64,000 bases of DNA from Thermomicrobiales bacterium (GTDB taxonomy: Bacteria; Chloroflexota; Chloroflexia; Thermomicrobiales; UBA6265), in the NCBI GenBank assembly GCA_023957115.1, contig JAMLHN010000024.1, forward strand, positions 1-64,000, read 5' to 3'. Both the position numbers and the translations under genes were made by a program. Positions within the stretch are counted from its first letter, which is position 1. Each line of letters starts with the position of its first letter. Shown one piece after another: positions 27,019 through 36,208 of the stretch. The notes under the pieces were generated by a model. It was not told the DNA's origin. It saw only the letters and a program-made list of their open reading frames with translations, and did not search any database.

Positions 27019-27058
27019 AGACCGGCGGCTGGCGCCGCGGGACAAGGAGAACTGAGAG

Positions 27059-27256
27059 ATGGGCGCGCTTCCCAAGCAACGAATCAGCCGGCACCGCCAG
27101 GGTAACCGCCGGCGACACATTTTCCTCACCGCTCCTGAGCTGGTGACCTGCCCGAACTGCCGCGAGCAGCGCCGGGCGCATCATGTCTGCCCGAATTGCG
27201 GGTTCTACCGCGGGCGGCAGGTCATCGTCATCGAGGAGCGCAGCCGCGCCAGCTAA
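27059..27256 (+). CDS. rpmF: 50S ribosomal protein L32
   Basis: The 65-residue protein has the L32 N-terminus (MGALPKQRISRHRQGNRRRH) and two zinc-binding CPNC motifs (VTCPNCREQRRAHHVCPNCGFYRGR). A good ribosome-binding site, AAGGAG, lies about nine bases before the ATG. In many bacteria plsX follows; here a 225-bp spacer with a heptamer repeat leads directly to fabH. Confidence 0.96.
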   Translation: MGALPKQRISRHRQGNRRRHIFLTAPELVTCPNCREQRRAHHVCPNCGFYRGRQVIVIEERSRAS

Positions 27257-27260
27257 GGCG

Positions 27261-27281
27261 CGTCCTGAGTCCTGCGTCCTG
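27261..27281. repeat. Short tandem repeat, three 7-bp units NGTCCTG, after rpmF
   Basis: CGTCCTG, AGTCCTG, CGTCCTG begin four bases after the rpmF stop codon. The remaining 200 bp before fabH shows no gene; this is where plsX is often found in other genomes. Confidence 0.75.
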
Positions 27282-27481
27282 ATCGTGAACGTTTTCTCGG
27301 GATGCTTGGGCTTGGACGGGGTTTCGATTGCGGGCTGGACGTGCCGGTACCCGGGGTTTCGGGGGGGTGTGGATGTTTGCACGCACGCGTCGAACGGCGC
27401 AACAATGTGACGACCGGGAGGTTCCGATACGGACAGGCAATGGCATCCCGGCGCTGATTTGACACGGGCAGCAGGGAATCA

Positions 27482-28552
27482 ATGCGTTACGCGGCCATAA
27501 CTGGGTGGGGAATGTCGGTGCCCGAACGGGTGCTGACGAATGCCGACCTGGAAAAGATGGTCGACACGAGCGATGAGTGGATCTTGTCGCGGACCGGCAT
27601 CCGCGAACGCCGAATGGTCGGTCCGGATGACAGCACGACCTCGCTCTCCGTGGCAGCGGCGACCCAGGCGTTGGAGCGCAGCGGCATCACCGCTTCCGAT
27701 CTCGATCTGATCGTCGTTGCCACCTGTACCCCAGATCAATTTCTCGTCTCCGAAGCCTGTCTCGTGCAGGCGGAACTGGGCGGCACAGCCGCTGCCTTCG
27801 ACCTCGGCGCGGCCTGCGCCGGGTTCGTCTATGCCCTTTCCACCGCAACCCAGTTCATCCAGGCCGGCCTCTACGACCGGGTGCTGGTGATCGGGGCAGA
27901 TACCCTGACCCGCTTCGTCGACTATTCCGACCGCAGCACGTGCATTCTCTTTGGAGACGGCGCCGGGGCCGTGGTGCTGGAGGCGACGAACGAGCCACGC
28001 GGTACGCTTTCGACGGTGCTCGGCGCGCATGGCGAGGGATATAAGCATCTCTACATCCCTGGTTGGGGCGCGTTCGTCCCCGAATCGGCCGGCATCTTTC
28101 CGGAGTACCGTCCATTCCTGCAGATGAATGGACGTGAGGTCTTCCGATTTGCGGTCACCGCCATGGGCGATGCCGCGGTGGAAGCCGTCGAACGCGCCGG
28201 GCTCGAGTTTGGGGATATCGACATGCTGATTCCCCATCAAGCAAACCTCCGGATCATCGATGCCGCCGCGCGGCGGCTCGATCTGTCGATGGACAAGGTT
28301 TGGGTCAATCTCGACAAGTACGGCAATACGTCAGCCGCATCGATCCCGATCGCGTTGTTCGAAGCGGAACAAGCCGGCAAGATCAAAGACGGCGACAACC
28401 TCGTCTTCGTGGCCTTTGGCGGTGGACTGGCCTGGGCGGCCAGCGTGATTCGGTGGGGCGGCGTTCCCAAGCATTCCGATCAACCGCATGTGAGCGAGAC
28501 GCCGGTCGATGAGGCCGTGGCGACCGCGATTGGAGCAGAGAGGAGCTCATGA
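27482..28552 (+). CDS. fabH: 3-oxoacyl-ACP synthase III (KAS III)
   Basis: FabH starts fatty-acid synthesis by condensing acetyl- or branched acyl-CoA with malonyl-ACP. The active-site Cys112 lies in [14 protein letters not shown]; the other catalytic residues are His in [13 protein letters not shown] and Asn in [12 protein letters not shown]. The C-terminal [17 protein letters not shown] is diagnostic. At 356 residues it is about 30 longer than most FabH, owing to a polar tail after GGVP. AGGGA four bases before the ATG supports the start. The stop overlaps fabG by 4 bp. Confidence 0.95.
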   Translation: MRYAAITGWGMSVPERVLTNADLEKMVDTSDEWILSRTGIRERRMVGPDDSTTSLSVAAATQALERSGITASDLDLIVVATCTPDQFLVSEACLVQAELGGTAAAFDLGAACAGFVYALSTATQFIQAGLYDRVLVIGADTLTRFVDYSDRSTCILFGDGAGAVVLEATNEPRGTLSTVLGAHGEGYKHLYIPGWGAFVPESAGIFPEYRPFLQMNGREVFRFAVTAMGDAAVEAVERAGLEFGDIDMLIPHQANLRIIDAAARRLDLSMDKVWVNLDKYGNTSAASIPIALFEAEQAGKIKDGDNLVFVAFGGGLAWAASVIRWGGVPKHSDQPHVSETPVDEAVATAIGAERSS

Positions 28553-29295
28553 GCGAGCAGAAACGGGTAGCAATCGTCACGGGCGCAACCCGCGGAATCG
28601 GACTGGCCGTCGCCACGCGACTCGCCCACGACGGTTACGACCTCGTGGCCAACTATCACGGTGATGACGAGGTAGCCGAGGCGGCCCGCGCCGAGCTGGA
28701 AGCGACCGGGCGACGCGTCGTGCTCGCCAAAGGCGATATCGCCAATGCCGATGACGCCGGCACGTTGATCGAAACGGCGATCGCCGAGCTCGGGCAGCTC
28801 GATGTGCTTATCAACAACGCTGGTATCACCCGCGACACACTGATGATGCGGATGAGCGAAGACGATTGGGATGCAGTTCTGACGACCAATCTCAAAGGCG
28901 CGTTTCTCTGCTCGAAAGCAGCCATCCGGCCAATGATCCGGCAGCGATCCGGCCGTATCGTCAATATGACGTCGGTCATCGGGCTGGTCGGAAACGCGGG
29001 GCAAGCCAATTACGCGTCAGCAAAGGCTGGATTGATCGGCCTCACCAAGTCGATGGCAAAAGAGGTGGGGTCGCGCGGCATCACCGTCAACGCGGTGGCG
29101 CCCGGATTCATCGAGACCCGCCTGACCGATGTCCTGAACCAGGAGCTGCGTGATACGCTGCTGAAGCAAATCCCGGCCGGACGGTTGGGTCAGCCAGAAG
29201 ACGTGGCTGGAGCAGTCGCGTTTCTCGTTTCGCCGGACGCGTCGTACATCACCGGACATGTTCTGACCGTCGATGGCGGTCTGTTCATGGCTTAG
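28549..29295 (+). CDS. fabG: 3-oxoacyl-ACP reductase
   Basis: An NADPH-dependent short-chain dehydrogenase for the first reduction of the elongation cycle. The 248-residue protein has the cofactor motif TGATRGIG near residue 12, the NNAG motif, and the Ser-Tyr-Lys triad in [23 protein letters not shown]. The C-terminal [16 protein letters not shown] is typical of FabG. Being coupled to fabH and close to acpP, it is likely the housekeeping copy rather than another SDR. Confidence 0.94.
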   Translation: MSEQKRVAIVTGATRGIGLAVATRLAHDGYDLVANYHGDDEVAEAARAELEATGRRVVLAKGDIANADDAGTLIETAIAELGQLDVLINNAGITRDTLMMRMSEDDWDAVLTTNLKGAFLCSKAAIRPMIRQRSGRIVNMTSVIGLVGNAGQANYASAKAGLIGLTKSMAKEVGSRGITVNAVAPGFIETRLTDVLNQELRDTLLKQIPAGRLGQPEDVAGAVAFLVSPDASYITGHVLTVDGGLFMA

Positions 29296-29328
29296 GCGCA
29301 GCATGCGCCCTACCGACCACGGCTGAGC

Positions 29329-30738
29329 ATGGCTGGCGTCCGAAAAGTTCTCATTGCGAATCGCGGCGAGATCGCCGTCCGTATCTTGCGCGCCTGCCGG
29401 GAGCTTGGCATCGGCGCGGTGGTCGCGTACAGCGAAGCAGATCGCGATTCGCTCGCGGTGCGACTGGCCGACGAGGCCGTCTGTATCGGCCCCGCACAAT
29501 CGGCCCGCTCCTACACCAACATTCCGGCACTGATGAGCGCGGCGCTCGTGACCGGATGCGACGCGTTGCATCCGGGCTACGGCTTTCTCGCCGAGAACGC
29601 CTATCTGGCCGAGATCTGCCAGCAGCTCGGGATCACCTTTGTCGGCCCCCCACCCGATGTCATCGCGAAAATGGGAGACAAAGCGGTCGCCCGCCAGATC
29701 ATGAAACAATCGGGGGTTCCCACGGTTCCCGGCTCCGAGGGCGTGGTGCGCGATCTCGCGTCGGCCAAGGAGGCGATCCGGCGTATCGGCTATCCCGCAT
29801 TGATCAAAGCGGTGGCCGGAGGCGGCGGACGCGGCATGCGCGTGGTCACAAGTGAGGGCGAGCTCACCCGGCTCTTTTCGATCGCTCAGCAGGAAGCGGA
29901 GACGAACTTCGGGTCGGGCGATGTCTACATCGAACGCTATGTCGACAAGCCCCGCCATGTCGAAGTCCAGATCCTTGCCGACCGGCACGGCCACATCTAT
30001 GCCATTGGCGAACGTGACTGCTCGTTGCAACGTCGTCATCAGAAGCTGGTCGAGGAAGCGCCCGCTCCGAATCTGAACAAGAAGGTGCGCGACAACCTGC
30101 TCCGCGCCGCCATCAAGGGAGCGAAAGCGGTCGGGTACCAGAATGCCGGGACGCTCGAATTCCTCGTGGATGCGAGCGGCAACTTCTATTTCATGGAGAT
30201 GAACACCCGAATCCAGGTGGAACATCCCGTCACCGAGCGGGTCTATGGCCTGGATCTGGTCGCCTGGCAGCTCCAGATCGCTGCGGGCGCCGAGCTCAAG
30301 CTGGACAACAAAGACCTCGTACCGCACGGCCATTCGATCGAAGTCCGGATTACCGCCGAAGATCCGGCGGCCGACTTTCAGCCGGGGGCGGGTACTGTGG
30401 ACACGGTGGTGCTCCCCGGAGGACCGGGGATACGCGTGGATACGCACCTCTATCCGGGGTATCGCGTGCCGCCTGACTACGATTCGCTGCTGGCCAAGAT
30501 CATCTCGTGGGGCGAAACCCGCGATCAGGCGGTCAACCGCATGGATCGCGCGCTTGCCGAGACGTTCATCTCAGGTATTCCGAACACCACATCGTTCCTG
30601 CGGCTGCTCGTCACCGACGGGGGATTCCGCCGGGGTGACGTGCATACCGGGTATGTCGCGGAATTCATGCACCGGAATGCCGCGATCATCTCGCGGCTCG
30701 GCGATGGGCTGCCCGCATCCGCAGGGTGGAATCCATGA
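29329..30738 (+). CDS. accC: Biotin carboxylase
   Basis: The biotin carboxylase subunit of acetyl-CoA carboxylase carries out ATP-dependent carboxylation of biotin on AccB. The 469-residue protein opens VRKVLIANRGEIAVRILRACRELG. It has the ATP-grasp glycine loop GGGGRGMRVV, the MEMNTRIQVEHPVTE catalytic block and the C-terminal DYDSLLAKIISWG. It could also belong to a propionyl-CoA or related carboxylase, but no biotinyl or transcarboxylase domain is fused and it lies in a fatty-acid block. The accB gene is not adjacent, which is unusual. The stop overlaps nusB by 4 bp. Confidence 0.93.
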   Translation: MAGVRKVLIANRGEIAVRILRACRELGIGAVVAYSEADRDSLAVRLADEAVCIGPAQSARSYTNIPALMSAALVTGCDALHPGYGFLAENAYLAEICQQLGITFVGPPPDVIAKMGDKAVARQIMKQSGVPTVPGSEGVVRDLASAKEAIRRIGYPALIKAVAGGGGRGMRVVTSEGELTRLFSIAQQEAETNFGSGDVYIERYVDKPRHVEVQILADRHGHIYAIGERDCSLQRRHQKLVEEAPAPNLNKKVRDNLLRAAIKGAKAVGYQNAGTLEFLVDASGNFYFMEMNTRIQVEHPVTERVYGLDLVAWQLQIAAGAELKLDNKDLVPHGHSIEVRITAEDPAADFQPGAGTVDTVVLPGGPGIRVDTHLYPGYRVPPDYDSLLAKIISWGETRDQAVNRMDRALAETFISGIPNTTSFLRLLVTDGGFRRGDVHTGYVAEFMHRNAAIISRLGDGLPASAGWNP

Positions 30739-31217
30739 GCGAGCGTGACGATTCGCCCGAAGAGAAACGATCATCCGACAAACCGAGCCGGCGCCGAAAA
30801 CCCAATCTCCGCCGGCAGGCGCGCACACTCGCGTTGCAGGTTCTCTACGAAGCCGATCAAACCGCCCATGACTGGCGGGAGGTGCTGGAGCGCTCGGTGG
30901 AAAGCGAGACGCCCAATCCCGAAACAGCCGCCTATGCGCGACTGCTGACCGAGGGAATTGCGGAGCATCGCAAGGCAATCGACCGCGAAATCGAGCTGGC
31001 CGCACCCGCGTTTCCGATTGGGCAGATCTCCCCAGTGGACCGCAATGCGCTTCGCATCGCGATCTTCGAGCTTCGCTATTCGTCCGATGTGCCGGTCAAG
31101 GTTGCGATCAATGAAGCAGTCGAGCTTGCCAAGCGATTCGGCGGCGAGAGCTCGGGGCGGTTCGTCAATGGCGTGCTGGGCACCGTGGTCGATCGACTGC
31201 CGGGAAACGATTCCTGA
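30735..31217 (+). CDS. nusB: Transcription antitermination factor NusB
   Basis: NusB binds boxA RNA together with NusE (S10) to allow antitermination of rRNA operons. From the ATG at 30735, overlapping the accC stop, it has 160 residues. A basic, disordered N-terminus of about 32 residues precedes the fold RRQARTLALQVLYEADQ. The diagnostic C-terminal block VPVKVAINEAVELAKRFGGESSGRFVNGVLG is intact. Its place inside a fatty-acid cluster is probably just operon packing. Confidence 0.94.
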   Translation: MSERDDSPEEKRSSDKPSRRRKPNLRRQARTLALQVLYEADQTAHDWREVLERSVESETPNPETAAYARLLTEGIAEHRKAIDREIELAAPAFPIGQISPVDRNALRIAIFELRYSSDVPVKVAINEAVELAKRFGGESSGRFVNGVLGTVVDRLPGNDS

Positions 31218-31421
31218 GCACTCGAGCCGCGGTCATCCGATCTGGAGCACTTCTGTTCAGTCTCGATTGGCTCGTGTATCATCGGCCCGACGTTACGGTT
31301 TCGACCACAGGAGAGGGCAACCAGCTTCTGGTTTGGTCGCGGCCGTTCTGTTCTTATCGAGGAAATGTCAGCCCGCGTGCGGCGAGGCATGAAACACAGA
31401 CGCGCATGAGGAGGAATTCGA

Positions 31422-31655
31422 GTGGCAACAACGTTCGAACGAGTTCAGGGAATCGTCGCCGAGCGCCTTGGTGTCGAGGAAGACACCATCACCATGGAGT
31501 CGGAATTCATCGGCGATTTGAACGCGGATTCACTCGACCTGGTCGAAGTCATCATGGCGCTCGAGCAGGAGTTCGGCACCGAAATCAAGGACGAGGATGC
31601 GGAGTCGATCCGAACGGTCGGCGATGCCGTCACGTTTATCGACGAGCGCAGCTAA
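31422..31655 (+). CDS. acpP: Acyl carrier protein
   Basis: A 77-residue acidic four-helix protein that carries growing acyl chains on a phosphopantetheine arm. The attachment serine is Ser37 in [18 protein letters not shown], the classic DSL motif. The start codon is GTG at 31422, fixed by a near-perfect AGGAGG about eight bases upstream. A 204-bp leader separates it from nusB, so it may have its own promoter and be expressed at a high level, as is common for ACP. Confidence 0.96.
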   Translation: MATTFERVQGIVAERLGVEEDTITMESEFIGDLNADSLDLVEVIMALEQEFGTEIKDEDAESIRTVGDAVTFIDERS

Positions 31656-31721
31656 CGTTCTTCCCGGCCGCGCTCACCGGCTCTTTCCCGCAACGAGCGC
31701 CAACTGTCCCGTGACGGTCGA

Positions 31722-31756
31722 ATGCGGCAGCGCGTATCCTATGCGTGTTGCCGCAT
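31722..31756. promoter_or_regulatory. Two-part hairpin between acpP and tatC
   Basis: ATGCGGCA (31722-31729) pairs with TGCCGCAT (31749-31756), and inside it CGCGTA pairs with TATGCG around a TCC loop. No T-run follows. TATCCT within it could serve as a -10 box for tatC with TGACGG 17 bases upstream, so it may be a folded promoter/operator region. Confidence 0.4.
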
Positions 31757-31839
31757 CGTCGCGGCGCACACTCGCCGGCACTCTTTTCGATTTCGAACCA
31801 AGCGTTCTGCCGGTCCGCCATACGTTGGAGTAACGACTC

Positions 31840-32667
31840 GTGGCTCGTGCCATCAAAATGCCGAAAGTCCGCGTCCCCCTCCCGAGCTTTCCCGGGAAGG
31901 ACGACGAAGACTATGAGGACGTATTCGAAGAGATGACGCTCGCGGAGCATCTTGATGAGCTCCGTTCGCGTCTGGTCAAAACATGCGTCGGCATCGGGAT
32001 CGCCTTCATCGGCGGACTCTTCCTGACGCGTCCCTTGCTCGATCTCGTTCGTGACAACGCGAATGTCGAGCGGTTCCAGTCGATCGATTCGACCGACCCA
32101 ATCACCTCGTTTTTCAAGACCGCGCTCTACATTGCCATCGCGGTCGCGTTACCGTTGATCTTCTATCAGATTTTCGCGTTCGTCTCGCCGGGTCTGACCC
32201 GTAAGGAGAAACGCTACGTTTACGGCTCGCTGCCCTTCGTCGTTCTTTTCTTCCTGGCGGGCGCCGCGTTTGCGTTCTTCCTCGCGATTCCACGAGCGTT
32301 CGAGTTCCTTTCGAACTTCAATAGCGACATCTTCGAGTTCGCGCCGACCTACAGCAGCGTCGCCTCGTTCTATATCCAGGTTTCGCTGGGTATGGGTATC
32401 GCCTTCGAGCTGCCGATCATCATGTTCCTTCTGGCCCGGTTGGGCATCGTCAGTCCGAAGCGCATGGCGGCATCGCGCCGATACGCGGTGGTGATCGTAA
32501 TGATCGCAGCTGCCATCATTACGCCCACTCCGGACCCGTTCAACATGCTCTTCGTCGCGGCGCCGATTTACTTGCTCTTCGAAGTCGGTCTCATCTTCGC
32601 CAGGGTCGCCAGCCGGCGCCGGAAGACGAAGGATGAGGAGCCAGAGTTACCGGCTCTGGAGGCTTGA
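31840..32667 (+). CDS. tatC: Sec-independent protein translocase TatC
   Basis: TatC is the twin-arginine signal receptor of the Tat pathway in the cytoplasmic membrane. The 275-residue protein has six predicted TM helices and the conserved cytosolic motif MTLAEHLDELRSRLVK. The periplasmic/TM3 block FVSPGLTRKEKRYVYG and TPTPDPFNMLFVAAPIYLLFEVGL are family signatures. The acidic N-terminal stretch of about 30 residues is longer than usual. The start is GTG at 31840 with GGAG about ten bases upstream. tatA is not in the window. The 3' end overlaps rqcH by 21 bp. Confidence 0.95.
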   Translation: MARAIKMPKVRVPLPSFPGKDDEDYEDVFEEMTLAEHLDELRSRLVKTCVGIGIAFIGGLFLTRPLLDLVRDNANVERFQSIDSTDPITSFFKTALYIAIAVALPLIFYQIFAFVSPGLTRKEKRYVYGSLPFVVLFFLAGAAFAFFLAIPRAFEFLSNFNSDIFEFAPTYSSVASFYIQVSLGMGIAFELPIIMFLLARLGIVSPKRMAASRRYAVVIVMIAAAIITPTPDPFNMLFVAAPIYLLFEVGLIFARVASRRRKTKDEEPELPALEA

Positions 32668-34443
32668 TTCATCGGCCGGTGACACCAGCACGGTGTACTC
32701 GTTCCGATAGGTGACCATACCGGGGCCCGCTCCCTTTATCTTGCGCACATCATGACGTCTGGCAATGTCGACCTCGACCTTGCCAGACGTTCTGCTTTTG
32801 CTATACCACCCTGCCAGTGCGGCAGCGCGTTCGAGCGCTTCTTCGCTGGGTTCGCGGCCGTTGCCTCGCACGATGACATGCGAACCGGGAACCCCGCGCG
32901 CGTGCAGCCACCAGTCGTCCGGTCCGGCGATGTCAAAGGTCACGCGATCGTTTTGCGGACCCGTGCGCCCGATATAGATCTGATTCCCGTCCCGATCGGT
33001 CACCGGTCGAATGCGGTCCGGAGCCTGCTTCCGCTTCTTCTGGGGGGCGCCTCGCTCGGGACCGGCATACGCCTCCCATTCCGAAAGGACCGATTCCACC
33101 TCCTGGAAGGACGAAGCCAGCAGGGCCATCGTTTCGATCTGATCGAGATAATCCAGCTCGGCCTTCGCCTCATCGAGCTGCGATTCGACCGCTCCGGTTC
33201 CCCGCTGCATCCGGCGATAGGTTTCGAAGTATTCGGCCGCCACGTCCTTTGCGGGCCGACGTGGGTCGAGCGGGATGGTCATACCATCGGCTTCGAGCAC
33301 CGTTTGCCGCTGCTCGATCTCCCAGAGATGCGCGTAGATCGTCTCGCCCCATCGACGATACCGTTCCGCCTCCTGCACCGATGCCTGCTGCTTCTCGATC
33401 GAGCGAATACGTCCGTTGACCGCATCTCGCCGCTCACGAATCCGAGCAAGCAGTCGATTCCGGCGCCCGTCGTGCCGCCCCGCAACGGCGAGCTCGGTAT
33501 GCTGCCAGGCCGACACAGCATCGGACATCGAAGTGGCCGGCGAGGCAATGCCCCGAGCAGCAAGCGATTCGCAGGGAACGGCACTGTATCCGATCAGAAC
33601 GCCGTCTTGGTCCCGATAGAGCATTGGTGACCATTTGCCCGTCTCCAGCGGCTCTACGAGCGTCTGAATCGCTCTGACGGCAGCTCCCGCATCGACATCA
33701 CCATTTCGGAGCGCATCGTATCCGGCCAGGCGATGCACGACCTCGTCCGCCATCACTGGGCTGAATCCACGTACTCGATCGATCAGCAGCTTGCGAAACG
33801 ATCCGCCGGCCGGTTGCTCGCCAAGCATCTGCTCGACCTGCGTCCGGTCGATCGAACGCGGGTCGAATCCGCCCCGCTCCGGAGGAAGCGCGAATGTGGC
33901 CGACGGCCAGACCGGCCGTACGCGGCTCATCTTGGGAGTGACCCGCTTGAGGCTGTCCATGACCGTCTCCCGCTCGTCGACGAGGATCACATTGCTTCGT
34001 CTGCCCATGAGCTCGATGTAGAGATAGACAAAGACGATCTCCGGTTCGATTCCGGGCACATCGCCGTCGAGCTCGTCGTCCTCGGCCTCCGGTTCGTCGC
34101 CGGCGCGATTGTGGGGCCAAAACCGCTTGGCTATACTCAGCCGGACGATTCGCTCCAGTGGCGGTTGGTCGATGGAAACGAGTGTGGCGCCGCGCACGTA
34201 TTTCCTGAGCAGCAATGCGAACGGTGTGACGAGCCCCGGATCGATTGCGAAGGGATCAGGAGAGCGGAAAAGCGCGGGCTCGGGTTCGCCAATCGTGGCA
34301 ACGACATGTTGCCGGCGGCGATCTCGATAGATCTCGAACGCCACGGTCTGCGGGTCACGGAGCCCGATCCGCTGGATCCGTCCTTCTGGTAAGGATCCAG
34401 CCAGCTCATCGACAATCGCTGCGGTAGTGAGAACGTCGTACAT
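32647..34443 (-). CDS. rqcH: RqcH/Rqc2 (NFACT) ribosome quality-control protein
   Basis: RqcH binds obstructed 50S subunits and, with tRNA-Ala, adds alanine tails that mark stalled peptides for decay. The 598-residue protein has the NFACT order: NFACT-N (MYDVLTTAAIVDELAGSLP), helix-hairpin-helix, a long coiled coil (about 330-450), then NFACT-R with DDWWLHARGVPGSHVIVRG. The C-terminal KGAGPGMVTYRNEYTVLV is highly conserved. Older annotation calls such proteins fibronectin-binding. It is divergent from gmk across a spacer with an 11-bp perfect palindrome. Confidence 0.92.
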   Translation of the reverse strand: MYDVLTTAAIVDELAGSLPEGRIQRIGLRDPQTVAFEIYRDRRRQHVVATIGEPEPALFRSPDPFAIDPGLVTPFALLLRKYVRGATLVSIDQPPLERIVRLSIAKRFWPHNRAGDEPEAEDDELDGDVPGIEPEIVFVYLYIELMGRRSNVILVDERETVMDSLKRVTPKMSRVRPVWPSATFALPPERGGFDPRSIDRTQVEQMLGEQPAGGSFRKLLIDRVRGFSPVMADEVVHRLAGYDALRNGDVDAGAAVRAIQTLVEPLETGKWSPMLYRDQDGVLIGYSAVPCESLAARGIASPATSMSDAVSAWQHTELAVAGRHDGRRNRLLARIRERRDAVNGRIRSIEKQQASVQEAERYRRWGETIYAHLWEIEQRQTVLEADGMTIPLDPRRPAKDVAAEYFETYRRMQRGTGAVESQLDEAKAELDYLDQIETMALLASSFQEVESVLSEWEAYAGPERGAPQKKRKQAPDRIRPVTDRDGNQIYIGRTGPQNDRVTFDIAGPDDWWLHARGVPGSHVIVRGNGREPSEEALERAAALAGWYSKSRTSGKVEVDIARRHDVRKIKGAGPGMVTYRNEYTVLVSPADESSLQSR

Positions 34444-34451
34444 ACTTCCTC

Positions 34452-34478
34452 ATCGTTGCCAGCCGATCTGGCAACGAT
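34452..34478. promoter_or_regulatory. Perfect 11-bp inverted repeat between rqcH and gmk
   Basis: ATCGTTGCCAG (34452-34462) and CTGGCAACGAT (34468-34478) are exact reverse complements around CCGAT. The right arm is followed by TTTT and then a second ATCTGGCA at about 34481-34488. It lies 9 bp before the rqcH start, so it could be an operator or a hairpin. Confidence 0.6.
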
Positions 34479-34502
34479 TTTATCTGGCAGAGAGCGTCGC
34501 GC

Positions 34503-35159
34503 GTGCAGGTGGTGGTGGAGAACATGGTAAACGAAGGGGATCTTCTGCTCGCAGATTTGCGGAACCGCCGCAAGCCGAAGCTCTTCGTCATCACGGGCCC
34601 TTCGGGCGCCGGCAAAGACACCATCGTCAAAGAGTTGCGCGAGACCTTTCCGGAAGTCCACGTCGCTGTGACCGCGACAACCCGCCAGCGTCGTCCCGGC
34701 GAAGCGGAAGGGGTCGACTATTTCTTTCTCGACCCCGATACCTTTCTCGAACGACTCGCCAATGACGAGTTCATGGAATCGGCGCAGGTCTACGGCAAGC
34801 CCTACGGTGTCCCTCGCAACCAGATCCGGCACGCGATCGAACGGGGACAGGATGTCTTGCTCAAGGTCGATGTCCAGGGAGCGGCGACCATCAAGGAACG
34901 CTGGCCGGAAGCGATCGTGATCTTCGTGTCCCCCGGCTCGATGTCCCAACTGCTGCTCCAGCTCAGGCACCGAAAGACCGACAATCCGGAAGACCTCATG
35001 CGCCGTTTTGGCGAAGCTGAATCCGAGCTGCCGATGGCGCTCGATTTCGACTACTTCGTGTTCAACGATACCGATCGCCACCACCACGCAACATCCGAGA
35101 TCGAATCGATCATTCGCGCTGAGCGCCTGCGTACCCGGCAGCAGTCGCCGGTCGTCTGA
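34503..35159 (+). CDS. gmk: Guanylate kinase
   Basis: Gmk phosphorylates GMP to GDP using ATP. The 218-residue protein has the P-loop ITGPSGAGKDT and the GMP-binding signature TTRQRRPGEAEGVDYFF. QVYGKPYGVPRNQI and LLKVDVQGAATIKE are family blocks. It starts at GTG 34503 or, equally plausibly, at ATG 34524 next to a GGAG; the first 20 residues are not conserved. The gene is monocistronic here, followed by a 122-bp spacer and the convergent CitE-like gene. Confidence 0.95.
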   Translation: MQVVVENMVNEGDLLLADLRNRRKPKLFVITGPSGAGKDTIVKELRETFPEVHVAVTATTRQRRPGEAEGVDYFFLDPDTFLERLANDEFMESAQVYGKPYGVPRNQIRHAIERGQDVLLKVDVQGAATIKERWPEAIVIFVSPGSMSQLLLQLRHRKTDNPEDLMRRFGEAESELPMALDFDYFVFNDTDRHHHATSEIESIIRAERLRTRQQSPVV

Positions 35160-35281
35160 CGAGTCCTGTGTCAGAAGAGGCTGCGATATCGCGATAGAGC
35201 GGTCAACGCACTGCCGGGCTTGACCGGAGAAGGAAGGGGCCGGGGTGAGGCGATCCTGGCGACTGGGGTCGGATTTCCGGC

Positions 35282-36208
35282 TCAAGGACCTTCCGGGCCG
35301 GCCAGGTCGTCAGGTTCTCCGGCGGATATCAATGTCCGGCGCGCCATACGGAGATTGGCAGCATCGATCATCTCGGTGCCGATGGCAATCGCCCCCACGC
35401 CCATCTCCGTAGCTTCCCGATAGGCTCGGAGGACCTGCCGGGCGTGCTCGATCTCCTCGTCGCTGGGGGTGAAGACGTCGTTCACGACGACGATCTGGTC
35501 GGGATGGATGCACCATTTGCCATCGAATCCAAGTGCGCGGGCATTCATGGCCGAGGTACGCAAGCCGTCGAGATCGCGGAATGCCGCGAACGGACCGTCG
35601 ATGGCGTCGATCCCGGCAGCATGGGCTGCAATCGAGATTCGGCTCATGGGATAGTGCCATCGGCTTCCCGGATAGGCGTCGTCCCATCGATCAGCCAACC
35701 CAATGCCAGCAAGCGGGTAGCCTGCCGAAGCAGCGAAGTCTCCGGGGCCGAACGTGATTGCGGCAACGCGTGAGTCCGCCGCCGCAATCGCCTCGCAATG
35801 CACAACCGCCGACGCAGTCTCGATCTGGATATCGAGCTCGGTCGGCGTCGTCCGGCCGAATTCGAGCTCGATTTGCCGGACGAGCACGACGATGGCCCGC
35901 ACATCCGCCACGTCGGCTGCCTTGGGTACGACGATTCGATCGACACCGCATTCGGTTCCCTGAAGCACTTCGACGATGTCGCGGTACATCCATTGGGTGT
36001 CGAGTCCATTGCAGCGGAATGTTCTTGGTTTCCCCTGCCAATCGCCATGCAACAACGATTCGATCACCACCTGGCGGGCAGCGTTTTTTTGCGCCGGCGC
36101 GGTCGCATCCTCCAGATCGAGCATGACAACATCGGCTGCCGACGCCAGCGCTTTTTCGATCATCCGGGTATTGCCACCCGGTACGGACAGGACCGAACGG
36201 GTTCGCAT
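35282..36208 (-). CDS. HpcH/HpaI aldolase/CitE-like CoA-ester lyase
   Basis: A 308-residue TIM-barrel enzyme of the citrate-lyase beta/malyl-CoA lyase family, which cleaves or forms acyl-CoA hydroxy-acids with Mg. Motifs: RSVLSVPGGNTRMIEKAL, VMLDLEDATAP (metal ligand region), LDIQIETASAVVHCE, ITFGPGDFAASAG and GKWCIHPDQI near the C-terminus. Candidate substrates are citramalyl-, malyl- or methylmalyl-CoA; the sequence alone cannot choose. In Chloroflexota, relatives act in the 3-hydroxypropionate bi-cycle, but no other gene of that route is nearby. It overlaps the CocE-type hydrolase gene upstream by an ATGA junction, so the two are co-translated. Confidence 0.85.
   Translation of the reverse strand: MRTRSVLSVPGGNTRMIEKALASAADVVMLDLEDATAPAQKNAARQVVIESLLHGDWQGKPRTFRCNGLDTQWMYRDIVEVLQGTECGVDRIVVPKAADVADVRAIVVLVRQIELEFGRTTPTELDIQIETASAVVHCEAIAAADSRVAAITFGPGDFAASAGYPLAGIGLADRWDDAYPGSRWHYPMSRISIAAHAAGIDAIDGPFAAFRDLDGLRTSAMNARALGFDGKWCIHPDQIVVVNDVFTPSDEEIEHARQVLRAYREATEMGVGAIAIGTEMIDAANLRMARRTLISAGEPDDLAGPEGP

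Noticed and set aside
27451..27481. TTGACA just before fabH as a promoter
   Set aside because: No -10 box at suitable spacing before the start codon; the expected position falls on the ATG itself.
29017..30447. Minus-strand frame of 476 residues over fabG and accC
   Set aside because: Antisense shadow; accC and fabG are strongly supported.
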